Assembly: GCA_026393475.1 (NCBI GenBank)
Contig: JAPLAA010000047.1
Location: 1-34,876 of the forward strand
Length of the DNA stretch: 34,876 nucleotides
Source of the DNA: Actinomycetota bacterium
GTDB taxonomy: Bacteria; Actinomycetota; Acidimicrobiia; Acidimicrobiales; Ilumatobacteraceae
Reading direction: 5' to 3'
Below are positions 14,934 through 24,196 of this stretch, piece after piece. Each line of letters begins with the position of its first letter. Position 1 is the stretch's first letter. The notes under the pieces were generated by a model. It made no database searches. It saw nothing but the letters and a program-made list of their open reading frames with translations, and was not told the DNA's origin. The translations under genes were made by a program, and so were the position numbers.

Positions 14934-17900
14934 ATGCGCCGCACCACCACCGGATGGACCTCCGGGACGACCCGACTCGCTGCCGCCGCACTGCTCGTCG
15001 GCGTGTTCGTCGTGCTGCCCGTCCTCGTGTGGCGCGGCATCGGCGGGGTGGGCACCGAGGGCGCCGGCGTGTCGTGGAGCACCGTGTTCCGCTCGGGCCG
15101 CGTCGACGGCGACACCGTCGTGGCCGCCGGGTTGATCGTGTTCACCGCGCTGTGGGCGTGGTTCGCGCTCACCGCGATCAGCGAAGCCGCCCGCATCACC
15201 ACCTGGCGGCAACGGCCGATCGCGGCCCTGCCGCCGCTGCCGGCGTCGCCGACCGGGGCGATCCGTCGACTGGTCCGTGCGGCGCTCGTGTCCTCCTCGA
15301 CCGTCGTCGGCGCGGGCCTCGTCTCCCTCACCGGCTCGGCCGGCGTCGGTGCCGCCGCACCCGTCCCCGTTGCCGCGGTCGTGGGACACGACGCCTCGAT
15401 GGTCCGCACGACGACCGGCACGATCGACGATCACGACCGGGCCGTGCCCGCCGAAGTGCGCTCGTCGGGTCGCGACACGCCGTACTCGATCGCCGTCCGC
15501 CTCGGCGACGCGCACCTGCGCGACCGGATCATCGAGCTCAACCACGGCGCCTCCGCACCCGACGGCACGACGTGGACCGGTGGCGTGTTCCCCGCCGGCA
15601 TGACCGTCAGCGTGCCGGAGGGGCTGCTGAGCGTCGGGCCGACCGTGTGGACGCCCTACCTGGTCCAGGAGGGCGACTCGGTGTACCGGATCGCCACCCG
15701 CCTGGCCGACGGCGACAACCGGCGGGTGCGCGACCTCGCCGACGCGATCATCGAACGGAACCTCGGACGGGTGATGGCCGACGGCCGGGTGTTCGACGAC
15801 CCATCGCTCGTGCGCATCGGCTGGACGCTCGACGTGCCGAACACCGGATCGACGGGGGCGGTCGAGGGCACCGCGCGCACGGCGGCTGCGTGGGGAGCGA
15901 CCCATGTCGTGACACCGGGCGAGTCGTACTGGAGCATCGCCGAGCAACACGTCGACCCTCCCGGCGACCCGGCCGACGTGGCGGAGTTGACCGACGAGCT
16001 CGTCGAGCACAACGCGCCCCTGCTCGGCCACGATCGCCCGACCATGCTCCACCCAGGTGATCCGGTCGAACTGCCGATCACGGTGCCCGCGGTCGGGGAC
16101 GTCGAGGCGCCTGCGCCCGTCGAGCCGAGGGACCTCCTGCCGGACGCGATCGGCGTACCGACGACAGCCGGTGCCACCGGCGCGGCGGGCGACACGGCAA
16201 CCCCGGCCGGCCCGCCACCCGTGCTCCAGCTCCCCGACACAGCAGGGGCGCCCGACGTGTCCGACGTGTCCGGCTCGCCCGAACCGACCCCGGTGACCGA
16301 TGCAGCGGTGAGTGCCGCGACCGATGCGGATCCGCGCCCCGCGCCGAGCGCAGCGGGATCGGTCGACGCCGAGTCGGTCCGGTCGCCGGTGACCACCAGC
16401 CTCGCGGCGGCCGTGCTGCTCTGCGCCGGCGCGCTCGGGCTCGTGGAGTCGCGCCGCCGGCAGCAGCTCCGTCGTGCCGGCACCGACGCGCTCGCGCCCA
16501 CACCGTCGGCACGGGAGGTCGAGATCGAACGGCTGGTCCGATCGCTCGATGCCACGCAACGCGCCGTCCGTCTCGATCTCGCGCTCCGCGCCGCCGGTCA
16601 TGCGCTCGTCGGCACCGGTGGCTTCGTCCTCGCCGCGATCGTCGCCGACGACGGAGCCGTCACCGTCGTCCTCGACCGTCCCGGTCGCGTGCCGGTGGCG
16701 CCCTGGTGCGAGGGCGTCGCCGCCGACCGGTGGACCGTGCCGGCGACGGTCGGCAACGACGAGCTCGCCCCGCTGTCGCGCCTGGCCGGCCAGCCGTGCC
16801 CAGCGGTGGTGCACCTCGGACGCCTGGTGGGTGATGCGGCCGACCCGCAGAGCGCCGGCAACGGTGAGCTGTTCATCGATCTCGAGGCGTTCGGTCTCGT
16901 CTGCATCGACGACGAACAGGGCGACGAACAGGGCGACGAACAAGGCGACGATCCGAACCTCGACGAACAAGGCGACGATCCGGTGCGGGCCACCGACGCG
17001 GCCGACGCCCGCGCCGGCGGCGATGCGGTGCTGCGTGCCATCGCCACGTCGTTGGCGGCATCCCCCGTGGGCGAGACGTTGCGGCTCATCACCCACGAAC
17101 TCGACCCGGCGGTGCACCTCGGCAACCACAACGCCGAACGGGCACGCGACTTCGACTCGGCGCTCGACCTCGCGGCGTCTGCGCTCGGGTCGACGCCCAC
17201 CGCCGTGGGACACCGACGCACCTCCGAGCTCCGCGCCCGTGGTGTCGGCGGCGAGGCATGGGAACCCGTCGTCGTGGTGTCAGCAGCGCCGACCCACGAG
17301 CCGGCCGTGCTGCGCGAGTTGTGCGACGTCACCCGCGGTGGCGGACGCGGTCTCGCCGTCGTGCTGCGCCACGCCGTCGAGGGCGCATCCCTCACCGTCC
17401 GGGCCACGCGTCAGGGCTGGGTGATGGATCGTCTCGGCCTCACGGTCGTGCCCGTGGGGCTCGCACCGAGCCACGTCGCCGATCTGCGTCGCCTCATCGG
17501 AGCCGCCGACCAGCCGGTGCTCGAACTGCCACCCCGACCGCGCCACACCGCGCCGGTCGACCCGTTCGTCGAACCTTCGTGGACGTTCATGGTGCGCGTG
17601 CTCGGCGGCATCGACGTCGTCGACCACAGCGGCACCGCGGTGACGTTCGATCGCGGCAAGTCGCTCGAGCTGGTCGCCTGGCTCGCCCAGCACCGCGATC
17701 ACCCCACCCGCGGCGGCGCGCGTACCGCGCTGTGGGAGCTCGAGGTGCGCGACGCCACGTTCGCCAACGTCGTCAGCGACGCCCGCCGATCACTCGCCCG
17801 CGCGGTCCCCCCGGCCGACGGCGAGGAGTGGGTGGCCCGCACGCTCACCGATCAATTGCCGCTGCACCCACGCGTGCTCACCGATGCAGACCTGCTGCGC

Positions 17901-18323
17901 CAGCGACTCGACGACAGCCGCGACCGGGTGCCCCACCAGGCGATCGAGGTGCTGCGGCCCGGTGTGGCGCTCATCCGCGACCTGCCGTTCGCGGGCACGG
18001 ACTTCCTCTGGCCGCACGCCGAGGGGCTCACGTCGTCGCTCACCCTCCTCGCCACCACCGCGGCCACCGAGCTCGCCCGTCACCACCTCACCGTCGGCGA
18101 CGTCGACGGCGTGTTCTGGGCGACCGGGCAGGGCTTGCGCGCGCTGCCTGGGCACGAGGAGCTGATCGGGCTGCGCATGCGCGCTCACGCACAGCGCGGC
18201 GATCTGGCCGGCGTGCGTCAGGAGTGGGAGGGCTACGAGCGGGCCATCGTCGCAGACGCCTGGAGCGACGGTGAGCCGTCGCCCAAGCTGCTCGCACTCC
18301 GGCGCGAGCTGTTGAGCAGCTGA
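14934..18323 (+). CDS. Membrane LysM protein with C-terminal SARP/BTAD transcription-activator domain
   Basis: A 1129-aa protein with an unusual order. Hydrophobic segments lie near 14-34, 61-81 and 111-133; three LysM-like repeats at about 176-229, 242-301 (YLVQEGDSVYRIATRLADGD) and 323-382 (HVVTPGESYWSIAEQHVDPP); a Pro/Ala/Asp-rich linker; a further membrane segment about 489-505; a cytoplasmic region with a (DEQG)n tract at 659-682; then a winged-helix (about 886-960, RVLGGIDVVDHSGTAVTFDRG) and a BTAD bundle (970-1126). LysM binds peptidoglycan, and SARP/BTAD proteins activate transcription. As the last gene of the pilus cluster it may be a wall-sensing regulator of pili. CAAGGAA precedes the ATG. 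Confidence 0.8.
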   Translation: MRRTTTGWTSGTTRLAAAALLVGVFVVLPVLVWRGIGGVGTEGAGVSWSTVFRSGRVDGDTVVAAGLIVFTALWAWFALTAISEAARITTWRQRPIAALPPLPASPTGAIRRLVRAALVSSSTVVGAGLVSLTGSAGVGAAAPVPVAAVVGHDASMVRTTTGTIDDHDRAVPAEVRSSGRDTPYSIAVRLGDAHLRDRIIELNHGASAPDGTTWTGGVFPAGMTVSVPEGLLSVGPTVWTPYLVQEGDSVYRIATRLADGDNRRVRDLADAIIERNLGRVMADGRVFDDPSLVRIGWTLDVPNTGSTGAVEGTARTAAAWGATHVVTPGESYWSIAEQHVDPPGDPADVAELTDELVEHNAPLLGHDRPTMLHPGDPVELPITVPAVGDVEAPAPVEPRDLLPDAIGVPTTAGATGAAGDTATPAGPPPVLQLPDTAGAPDVSDVSGSPEPTPVTDAAVSAATDADPRPAPSAAGSVDAESVRSPVTTSLAAAVLLCAGALGLVESRRRQQLRRAGTDALAPTPSAREVEIERLVRSLDATQRAVRLDLALRAAGHALVGTGGFVLAAIVADDGAVTVVLDRPGRVPVAPWCEGVAADRWTVPATVGNDELAPLSRLAGQPCPAVVHLGRLVGDAADPQSAGNGELFIDLEAFGLVCIDDEQGDEQGDEQGDDPNLDEQGDDPVRATDAADARAGGDAVLRAIATSLAASPVGETLRLITHELDPAVHLGNHNAERARDFDSALDLAASALGSTPTAVGHRRTSELRARGVGGEAWEPVVVVSAAPTHEPAVLRELCDVTRGGGRGLAVVLRHAVEGASLTVRATRQGWVMDRLGLTVVPVGLAPSHVADLRRLIGAADQPVLELPPRPRHTAPVDPFVEPSWTFMVRVLGGIDVVDHSGTAVTFDRGKSLELVAWLAQHRDHPTRGGARTALWELEVRDATFANVVSDARRSLARAVPPADGEEWVARTLTDQLPLHPRVLTDADLLRQRLDDSRDRVPHQAIEVLRPGVALIRDLPFAGTDFLWPHAEGLTSSLTLLATTAATELARHHLTVGDVDGVFWATGQGLRALPGHEELIGLRMRAHAQRGDLAGVRQEWEGYERAIVADAWSDGEPSPKLLALRRELLSS
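16911..16982 (+). repeat. 12-bp in-frame tandem repeat in LysM-SARP gene
   Basis: GACGAACAGGGC (16911-16922) is followed by a second identical copy, then GACGAACAAGGC and diverged units, encoding DEQG repeats. A 21-bp block recurs with 6 bp between (16935-16955 and 16962-16982). The tract is likely to vary in length between strains. Confidence 0.75.
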
Positions 18324-18370
18324 TGGCAGCGGACCGCGGCTCCGCTCCGGAGGGCAGTCGGGAACGCCAC

Positions 18371-18376
18371 TACGGT
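18371..18376 (+). promoter_or_regulatory. -10 element TACGGT, leaderless-type start
   Basis: TACGGT ends 7 nt before the ATG at 18384, and no Shine-Dalgarno sequence precedes the start. Confidence 0.45.
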
Positions 18377-18383
18377 TCGACCC

Positions 18384-19628
18384 ATGACAGACGCCGGCGA
18401 CACGCCGCAACGACCACGTCCGCTCGAGGGTGTGCGCGTGCTCGACCTCACCCGCGTGCTCAGCGGCCCGCACTGCACGCGCATGCTGTGCGACCTGGGT
18501 GCCGAGGTCATCAAGGTCGAGCCGCCCGACGGCGACTCCACCCGTTTCGCCAACCCTCGCGTGAACAGCATGGCGAGCTACTTCGTGCAGCAGAACGCTG
18601 GCAAGCGCAACGTGAGCCTCGACATGAGCACGCCCACCGGCAAGGAGCTGCTGCTGTCGATGGCCGAGCACTGCGACGTGCTCGTCGAGAACTTCCGGCC
18701 CGGCGTCACCGACCGGATGGGCATCGGTTACGAGGCCGTCTCCGCCCGCAACCCGACGATCATCTATGCGTCGATCAGCGGCTACGGCCAGACCGGTCCG
18801 TGGGTGCACCGGCGTGCGTACGCACCGGTGGTGGGGGCGGAGGCCGGCAGCACGCAGCTGCAGGGCGACGCCCGCGGCGGCCACTACGCGAACGACCCGA
18901 TGAGCCACGCCGACGTGTACACGGGCATGGAGTGCGCGTCCGCGATCCTCGCCGCGCTGTTCCAGCGCGAGCGCACCGGCCGCGGCGAGCGCATCGACGT
19001 CGCGATGGCGCAGACGATGCTGTACGTGAACGAGCACGTGCACGACCTGTTGTGGGACGGCCCGGTGCAGCCCGACTGGATCCGCAGCTACCAGCCCGGC
19101 GACTACCCGGTGCTCACCGCGGCCAACGGGCGCACGGCGATCATGGCGGGGCACCCGGCCGAGCGCGGCACGTTCGACCGGTTCGTGCACGCGATGGGCA
19201 AGCCCGAACTGTTCCACGACCCACGGTTCGCCGACGTCGTCCTACGACTCCAGCACTTCCCCGAGCTGATGGAGGCGATGCAGGCCTGGGCGTCCACCAT
19301 GCCCGACACCGACGCGATCGAACACGCGATGGCCGAACAGGGCATCGCCACCGGCACGCTGCGCACCGTGCGCGACGTGTGCGACACCGACTGGGCCGAG
19401 GCCCGCCAGGTCACCGTCCGCGTCAGCGACCGCGGCGGCGGCACGATGCGCATCCCGAACGCACCGTGGCGGTTCGCCGGCAGCGAGGTCGGCGTGCGCG
19501 GCGAGGCCCGCTACCGCGGTGAGGACAACCATGCGGTGCTGCGCGACCTGCTCGGCCTCGACGACGAACGGTTGCAGCAGCTCGACGCCGAGGGTGTGCT
19601 GACGAGCAGGGTCCCCGTCACGCCGTGA
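18384..19628 (+). CDS. Class III (CaiB/BaiF) CoA-transferase
   Basis: A 414-aa protein. The N-terminus PLEGVRVLDLTRVLSGPHCT and GAEVIKVEPPDGDSTR are hallmark regions of formyl-CoA transferase/CaiB-type enzymes, followed by NAGKRNVSLDM and the GRGERIDVAM segment. Asp177 in SHADVYTG sits where the family has its catalytic carboxylate that forms the acyl-CoA anhydride intermediate. These enzymes move CoA between carboxylic acids; the substrate cannot be told from sequence (carnitine, succinate, bile acids and others are known). Length is normal. The GTG of the DNA ligase gene overlaps its stop, so the two are cotranscribed although no functional link is evident. Confidence 0.87.
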   Translation: MTDAGDTPQRPRPLEGVRVLDLTRVLSGPHCTRMLCDLGAEVIKVEPPDGDSTRFANPRVNSMASYFVQQNAGKRNVSLDMSTPTGKELLLSMAEHCDVLVENFRPGVTDRMGIGYEAVSARNPTIIYASISGYGQTGPWVHRRAYAPVVGAEAGSTQLQGDARGGHYANDPMSHADVYTGMECASAILAALFQRERTGRGERIDVAMAQTMLYVNEHVHDLLWDGPVQPDWIRSYQPGDYPVLTAANGRTAIMAGHPAERGTFDRFVHAMGKPELFHDPRFADVVLRLQHFPELMEAMQAWASTMPDTDAIEHAMAEQGIATGTLRTVRDVCDTDWAEARQVTVRVSDRGGGTMRIPNAPWRFAGSEVGVRGEARYRGEDNHAVLRDLLGLDDERLQQLDAEGVLTSRVPVTP

Positions 19629-20527
19629 AGTTCCCGGTCGCGCCGATGAAGGCAGCGCTCGGTCAGCTGCCCGTCGACGACGACCGCTGGGCGTACGAGA
19701 TCAAGTGGGACGGGTACCGCACGGTCGTGTTCGTCGACGCCACACGACCCGAGCCCGAACGTGTGCGGGTGCAGAGCAGCAGCGGCCTCGACGTGAGCCG
19801 CACCTACGGCGAGCTGGCCGGCATGTGGCGCGACGTCAACGCCACCCGCACCGTGCTCGACGGCGAGATCGTGGTGTTCGGCGACGACGGGCGGCCCAGC
19901 TTCGAAGGCCTCCAGCGTCACGACACGCAGGTGGTGTTCCAGGCCTTCGACGTGCTCGACATCGACGGCAACGACGTCACCGGCCTCGCCTACGAACAGC
20001 GCCGCGAGCTGCTCGCGCACCTGCTCGACACGGGCGACAACTGGACGGTGCCGGCGCATCGGGTGGGCGGCGGTGCCGAGCTGCTCGCCGCCACCGCAGC
20101 GCAGGGACTCGAGGGCGTGATGGCCAAGCGCCTGGGCAGCACGTACGTGCCCGGCAAGCGCAGCCCGAACTGGCGCAAGGTGAAGAACCGTGTCGCCATC
20201 GACGTGGTGATCGGCGGCTACACCCGTGGCAGCGGCAACCGGAGCAACACCTTCGGTGCACTGCTCGTGGGCGTGCCGGACGGCGACCGACTCGTCTTCT
20301 CCGGCGGGGTGGGCACCGGCTTCACCCAGCGCCGCCTGGAGGAGCTGCTCGGCCTGATGCGTCCGCTCCACGTCGAGGCGAGCCCGTTCGACCCGGTGCC
20401 GCCGCGCGAGTACTCACGCGATGCCGTGTGGATCAGGCCGGAGCTGCGCGCCCGGCTGGAGATCGCCGAACTCACCAACGAGGGCTACGTCCGCCACGCC
20501 AGCTTCATCGAACTGCTCGATCGATGA
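19625..20527 (+). CDS. ATP-dependent DNA ligase (LigC/LigD-ligase type)
   Basis: A 300-aa compact ATP-dependent ligase. Nucleotidyltransferase motif I is EIKWDGYR with the adenylated Lys27; later motifs are LDGEIVVF, FQAFDVLDIDG, GLEGVMAKRLGS and WRKVKN, followed by an OB-fold to the C-terminus. It seals nicked DNA after adenylation by ATP. The size matches stand-alone ligases or the ligase domain of LigD; no polymerase or nuclease domain is fused and no Ku gene lies in the window. In Actinobacteria such enzymes act in non-homologous end joining or base-excision repair. The GTG start at 19625 overlaps the CoA-transferase stop by 4 bp. Confidence 0.88.
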   Translation: MKFPVAPMKAALGQLPVDDDRWAYEIKWDGYRTVVFVDATRPEPERVRVQSSSGLDVSRTYGELAGMWRDVNATRTVLDGEIVVFGDDGRPSFEGLQRHDTQVVFQAFDVLDIDGNDVTGLAYEQRRELLAHLLDTGDNWTVPAHRVGGGAELLAATAAQGLEGVMAKRLGSTYVPGKRSPNWRKVKNRVAIDVVIGGYTRGSGNRSNTFGALLVGVPDGDRLVFSGGVGTGFTQRRLEELLGLMRPLHVEASPFDPVPPREYSRDAVWIRPELRARLEIAELTNEGYVRHASFIELLDR

Positions 20528-20569
20528 CCCGGGCCGCGACGGCCGTTCCCGGTCGTGCGCTCGGACAGC

Positions 20570-21412
20570 TCAGAAGAGCTGCTCGCGAGCGCCTTCCGCG
20601 ATCAGGCGGTGCACCGGACGCGAGGCCGGCACGCACACGTAGTTGAACCCGCGGAACGGGTAGACGCCGGCACGATCGAACTCGCAACGACCCAACGGGT
20701 CGCGTCCGTACAGGAAGTCGACGATCGAATACATCGCGTACCCGAGCTCTTCGGTGACGAACTCGTGCATGTCGGCCCGCGTGTACCCGAACGGGGAGAG
20801 CACACCGTCGCGCCCGCACTCGATCACGACGGTCGGCTCGTTGTACTCGACGACCTTGCGGGCACCCTTCAGCGCCCACAGCTCCGCGCCTTCGATGTCG
20901 AGCTTCAACACGTCGAGCCGCCGGTCGCCGACGATGTCGTCGATCGTGTGCACCTCGACCTCGCGGCCCGCGTTCACGTCGGTGTTCATCGGGTCGGGAT
21001 GGAACGAAGCGAACCCCGAGTGATCGTCGAAGAACGTCATCGTGCCCGGCGCCTCGCCGAGCGCACCGGGGACGATGCGCACCTGCGGGAACCGGCGCGA
21101 CAGCGCCGTCACCTTGTGCGGCACCGGCTCGACGGCGATGTGCTCGCCGTTCGGTGCGAGGTTCACCATCTGCGCGAGCACCGAGCCCACGTGACAGCCA
21201 CCGTCGAGACAGTTCGAGTCGTCACGCACGAGGTGGGTGAGCGCCAGATCGAACCGGTACGGCTCGAGGTGGAAGTCCCACAGCTCGGGGTGCTGGTACC
21301 GCTTCACGAACTTCGCGGCCCAGCGCATGCGCTCGTACGCGCTGCCCATCGGCGTCCCGACCAAGCTGACCTTCGCACGCGTCATCAGCGTGCGAACCCC
21401 CATGGAGTCCAT
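20570..21412 (-). CDS. FkbM-family methyltransferase
   Basis: A 280-aa SAM-dependent methyltransferase of the FkbM type. Motif I reads NCLDGGCHVGSVLAQM, followed by HIAVEPVP and the typical VHTIDDIV ... LDVLKLDIEGAELWALKG. FkbM enzymes O-methylate sugars or polyketides; linkage to glycan modification is likely but the substrate is unknown. The ATG at 21412 is preceded by GAAGG with 7-nt spacing; an alternative ATG at 21403 is nine bases further in. It converges on the DNA ligase gene and diverges from kynureninase. Confidence 0.82.
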   Translation of the reverse strand: MDSMGVRTLMTRAKVSLVGTPMGSAYERMRWAAKFVKRYQHPELWDFHLEPYRFDLALTHLVRDDSNCLDGGCHVGSVLAQMVNLAPNGEHIAVEPVPHKVTALSRRFPQVRIVPGALGEAPGTMTFFDDHSGFASFHPDPMNTDVNAGREVEVHTIDDIVGDRRLDVLKLDIEGAELWALKGARKVVEYNEPTVVIECGRDGVLSPFGYTRADMHEFVTEELGYAMYSIVDFLYGRDPLGRCEFDRAGVYPFRGFNYVCVPASRPVHRLIAEGAREQLF

Positions 21413-21660
21413 CTGTTCACCTTCCCGTCGTCGCAGGCTTCCGCCCCTGCAACACGCAGGTTCCAGTCTCGCGTCGAATGAAACGCATTCGCAATGGGCG
21501 AGCCTCTGTTCCTTCTCAAGATCCACCACGTCACGGGCGGTCTGTGTCGCTCGAGCCGGTCACGCCTGCGTGCCGACGGTGCCGTGAGCGCCGCTCGCGC
21601 GAGCGATCGCGCGGAGCGTGCCCGCCCGCTCACCGCATCGATCTGGCAGGCTTGGCGCCC

Positions 21661-22878
21661 ATGACCGGCGCCCCTGCACGCGACACCCCCTCCGGCATCA
21701 CCGGCATCACCGGTATCACCCGCGACTTCAGCCGTGCCGGGGCGATCGCCCTCGACGGCACCGATCCACTCGCGAGCTGGCGCGACGAGTTCGTCGTCCC
21801 CGACCCGACGCTCGTGTACCTCGACGGCAACTCGCTCGGTCGCACGCCGAGGCGCACCGTCGCCCGCCTCCAGGACGTCGTGGAGCGGGAGTGGGCCACC
21901 GACCTCATCCGGTCGTGGTCGCACTGGGTCGACAAGCCGCAACGGGTCGGCGACCTCCTCGCCCCGCTCATCGGCGCACGGCCGGGCGAGGTGGTGGTGC
22001 ACGACTCGACGACGGTGAACCTCTACCAACTGCTCCACGGTGCCGCTGCGCTCCGCCCCGACCGTCGCGTCCTCGCCGTCGACGAGCACGACTTCCCGAG
22101 CGACCGTTACGTCGTCGACGGCGTCGCAGGCGCCACCGGGCGCACCGTGCGCCACGGGTTCGATCACCTCGACGACGTCGCCGTGATCGTCCGCTCGGTG
22201 GTCGATTACCGCACCGCCGCCGTGGTCGACATCGCGGCCGAGACCGCGCGGGCGCACGCCGCCGGCGTGCTGGTGGTGTGGGACCTGTCGCACGCGGCGG
22301 GCGTACTGGCCGTCGACCTGCACGCGGCCGGCGCCCAGCTCGCGGTGGGCTGCACCTACAAGTTCCTCAACGGCGGCCCCGGATCGCCGGCGTTCACCTA
22401 TGTCGCGAACGAGCTCCAGGGCACCATCGGCCAGCCGATCTGGGGGTGGTTCAGCCAGCGCGACCAGTTCGCCATGGGCCCCACCTACGACCCGCGACCC
22501 GACATCGGCGGCATGCTCATCGGCACGCCGTCGATCCTCGCGCTCACCGGCGCCGAATGCGGGATCTCGCTGTCGGCCGAGGCCGGCATCGAGGCGATCG
22601 CTGCCAAGGCGAGGGCGCTCACCGGGTACGCGATCGACCTGTGCGATCACCACGGCCTCGAGGTGTGCACGCCCCGCGAGCCCGAGCGCCGCGGCGGCCA
22701 CGTGTCGGTGGTGCACCCGCGGGCGAAGGAGCTCACGGCCGCGCTGATCGAGCGTGGGGTGATCCCCGACTTCCGCGAACCCGACGTCGTCCGCTTTGGA
22801 ATGTCACCGCTCACCACGCGCTACGTCGACGTGTTCGACGGCATCGGCACCCTCGCCGCGCTCGTCGCCTCGCTCTGA
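21661..22878 (+). CDS. kynU: Kynureninase
   Basis: A 405-aa PLP-dependent fold-type I enzyme. YLDGNSLGRTPRRT, DSTTVNLYQLL, VVWDLSHAAG (PLP-binding Asp) and GCTYKFLNGGPGSPAF, with Lys234 as the Schiff-base lysine, are all kynureninase signatures. It cleaves L-kynurenine to anthranilate plus alanine (or 3-hydroxykynurenine to 3-hydroxyanthranilate) in tryptophan degradation. No other kyn genes are adjacent. The ATG at 21661 lacks a ribosome site; CAGGCT ends 8 nt upstream, so the message may be leaderless. Residues 12-20 are a GIT triple repeat from a 9-bp tandem DNA repeat. The 248-bp divergent gap to the FkbM gene holds no other feature I can support. Confidence 0.9.
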   Translation: MTGAPARDTPSGITGITGITRDFSRAGAIALDGTDPLASWRDEFVVPDPTLVYLDGNSLGRTPRRTVARLQDVVEREWATDLIRSWSHWVDKPQRVGDLLAPLIGARPGEVVVHDSTTVNLYQLLHGAAALRPDRRVLAVDEHDFPSDRYVVDGVAGATGRTVRHGFDHLDDVAVIVRSVVDYRTAAVVDIAAETARAHAAGVLVVWDLSHAAGVLAVDLHAAGAQLAVGCTYKFLNGGPGSPAFTYVANELQGTIGQPIWGWFSQRDQFAMGPTYDPRPDIGGMLIGTPSILALTGAECGISLSAEAGIEAIAAKARALTGYAIDLCDHHGLEVCTPREPERRGGHVSVVHPRAKELTAALIERGVIPDFREPDVVRFGMSPLTTRYVDVFDGIGTLAALVASL

Positions 22879-22944
22879 CCCGCATTCGTGTCGCCGGTCG
22901 AACGGGTCCACCCGCTGCTGGATCGTCGGACCGATCGACTCGCC

Positions 22945-22950
22945 TAGATT
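22945..22950 (+). promoter_or_regulatory. -10 element TAGATT, leaderless-type start
   Basis: TAGATT ends 7 nt before the ATG at 22958; no Shine-Dalgarno sequence is present between kynU and this gene. Confidence 0.5.
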
Positions 22951-22957
22951 CACGGCA

Positions 22958-24082
22958 ATGTCCGACTGGAGACCGCCCCGCTGGCTGGACGTGGCGACCG
23001 GATGGTCGTGGCGTCTGTTGGTCGTCGTCGCTGCTGTCGCTGTCGCAGCCGCCGCGCTGACGGCGCTCAGTGCGGTGGTCCTCCCGCTGCTGATCGGGTT
23101 GATCCTCACCTCGGTGCTCGCGCCCATCAGCACCACGCTGCTCGCCCGCGGGTGGAAACCCGGCCTCGCCGCCTTCGCCGGCCTGTTCGCGCTGCTCGTG
23201 TTCGTCGCGCTGTTCGTGTGGCTCCTCCTCGCTGCGCTCGTCGGGCCGTGGACCACGATCTCCGACCAGATCGGCGCAGGCATCGACGTGCTCGTCGGAG
23301 AGTTCAACGATCGTTTCAACGGCGACCTCACCGAGGTGAGCGATGACATCCGCAGTGGCGCCTCGAAGATCGTGGCGGTGCTGCTCGGCGGTGTGCTCGG
23401 TGTGGTCGGCATCGCGGTCGGCCTCGTCACCACCTTGTTCCTCACGCTCACCGTCGTGTTCTTCTACCTGAAGGACGGTCCGATGATGTGGGCCTGGTTC
23501 CTCGGGCAGACGCCCGGCCACCGAGATCTCGTCGATCGGGTCGGTCGTGCGATGTGGGCCAAGCTCAATGCGTTCGTCCGGGGGACGGCGACCGTCGCCC
23601 TCGTCGACGCCGTCGGCATCGCGATCGGCGCGTGGATCCTCGGTGTCCCGTCGGTCGCCGCGATCGGTGTCCTGACCTTCACGCTCGGCTTCATCCCGTT
23701 CTTCGGCGCGTTCTTCGCCGGCGCCATCGCCGTCACGATCGCGCTGGCCGACGGCGGGTTGAACCGCGGGCTGCTGATGCTGCTCGTCGTGCTCGTCGTC
23801 CAGCAGCTCGAGTCCAACGTCCTGCAACCGATCCTCGTCGGACGAGCGGTCCGTCTCCACCCGCTGGTCGTGGCCCTCGGGGTGATCGCCGGTGGCAGCA
23901 TCGGCGGGGTCCTGGGCATGTTCCTCTCGATCCCGCTGATCGCCGCGGTCACTGCCGCAGTCACCGAGGTGCGCCGCACGCCGCTCGACACGCCGCTCGA
24001 CACGACGCCGTCGGACGACGCGGCAGACGGCGGGCAGACGATCGAGCCGCCTGACGCGTCCGGGGCCGCCGCGCTCACCTGA
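22958..24082 (+). CDS. AI-2E family transporter (PerM/TqsA-like permease)
   Basis: A 374-aa polytopic membrane protein. Hydrophobic segments lie near 19-55, 68-93, 143-172, 212-240, 240-265 and 275-340. The family pattern is clear in VVLPLLIGLILTSVLAPIST, VFFYLKDG, LGFIPFFGAFFAGAIA and QQLESNVLQPILVGRAVRLHP. Members include the AI-2 exporter TqsA and Na+/H+ antiporter-like proteins; the substrate here is unknown. A hydrophilic Asp/Thr/Pro tail follows the last helix. It lies 79 bp downstream of kynU with its own probable promoter. Confidence 0.85.
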   Translation: MSDWRPPRWLDVATGWSWRLLVVVAAVAVAAAALTALSAVVLPLLIGLILTSVLAPISTTLLARGWKPGLAAFAGLFALLVFVALFVWLLLAALVGPWTTISDQIGAGIDVLVGEFNDRFNGDLTEVSDDIRSGASKIVAVLLGGVLGVVGIAVGLVTTLFLTLTVVFFYLKDGPMMWAWFLGQTPGHRDLVDRVGRAMWAKLNAFVRGTATVALVDAVGIAIGAWILGVPSVAAIGVLTFTLGFIPFFGAFFAGAIAVTIALADGGLNRGLLMLLVVLVVQQLESNVLQPILVGRAVRLHPLVVALGVIAGGSIGGVLGMFLSIPLIAAVTAAVTEVRRTPLDTPLDTTPSDDAADGGQTIEPPDASGAAALT

Positions 24083-24196
24083 CCGGGTGTGGTGGCCTGG
24101 CGGGTTGGGGCCTGCGGACCCCGGTGCCCGGGGACCAATGGCTCTATGTGGTCCGCCGTGCGATGCCGAACATGGGAGCAACGAAAGGAGCTCGTC

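Noticed and set aside
13842..17213. A 1123-aa antisense open frame within the LysM-SARP region
   Set aside because: It is rich in Arg, Gly and Asp without domains, and exactly opposes a well-supported gene.
19625..20527. Full LigD of an NHEJ system
   Set aside because: Only the ligase domain is present, and neither polymerase nor Ku genes lie nearby.
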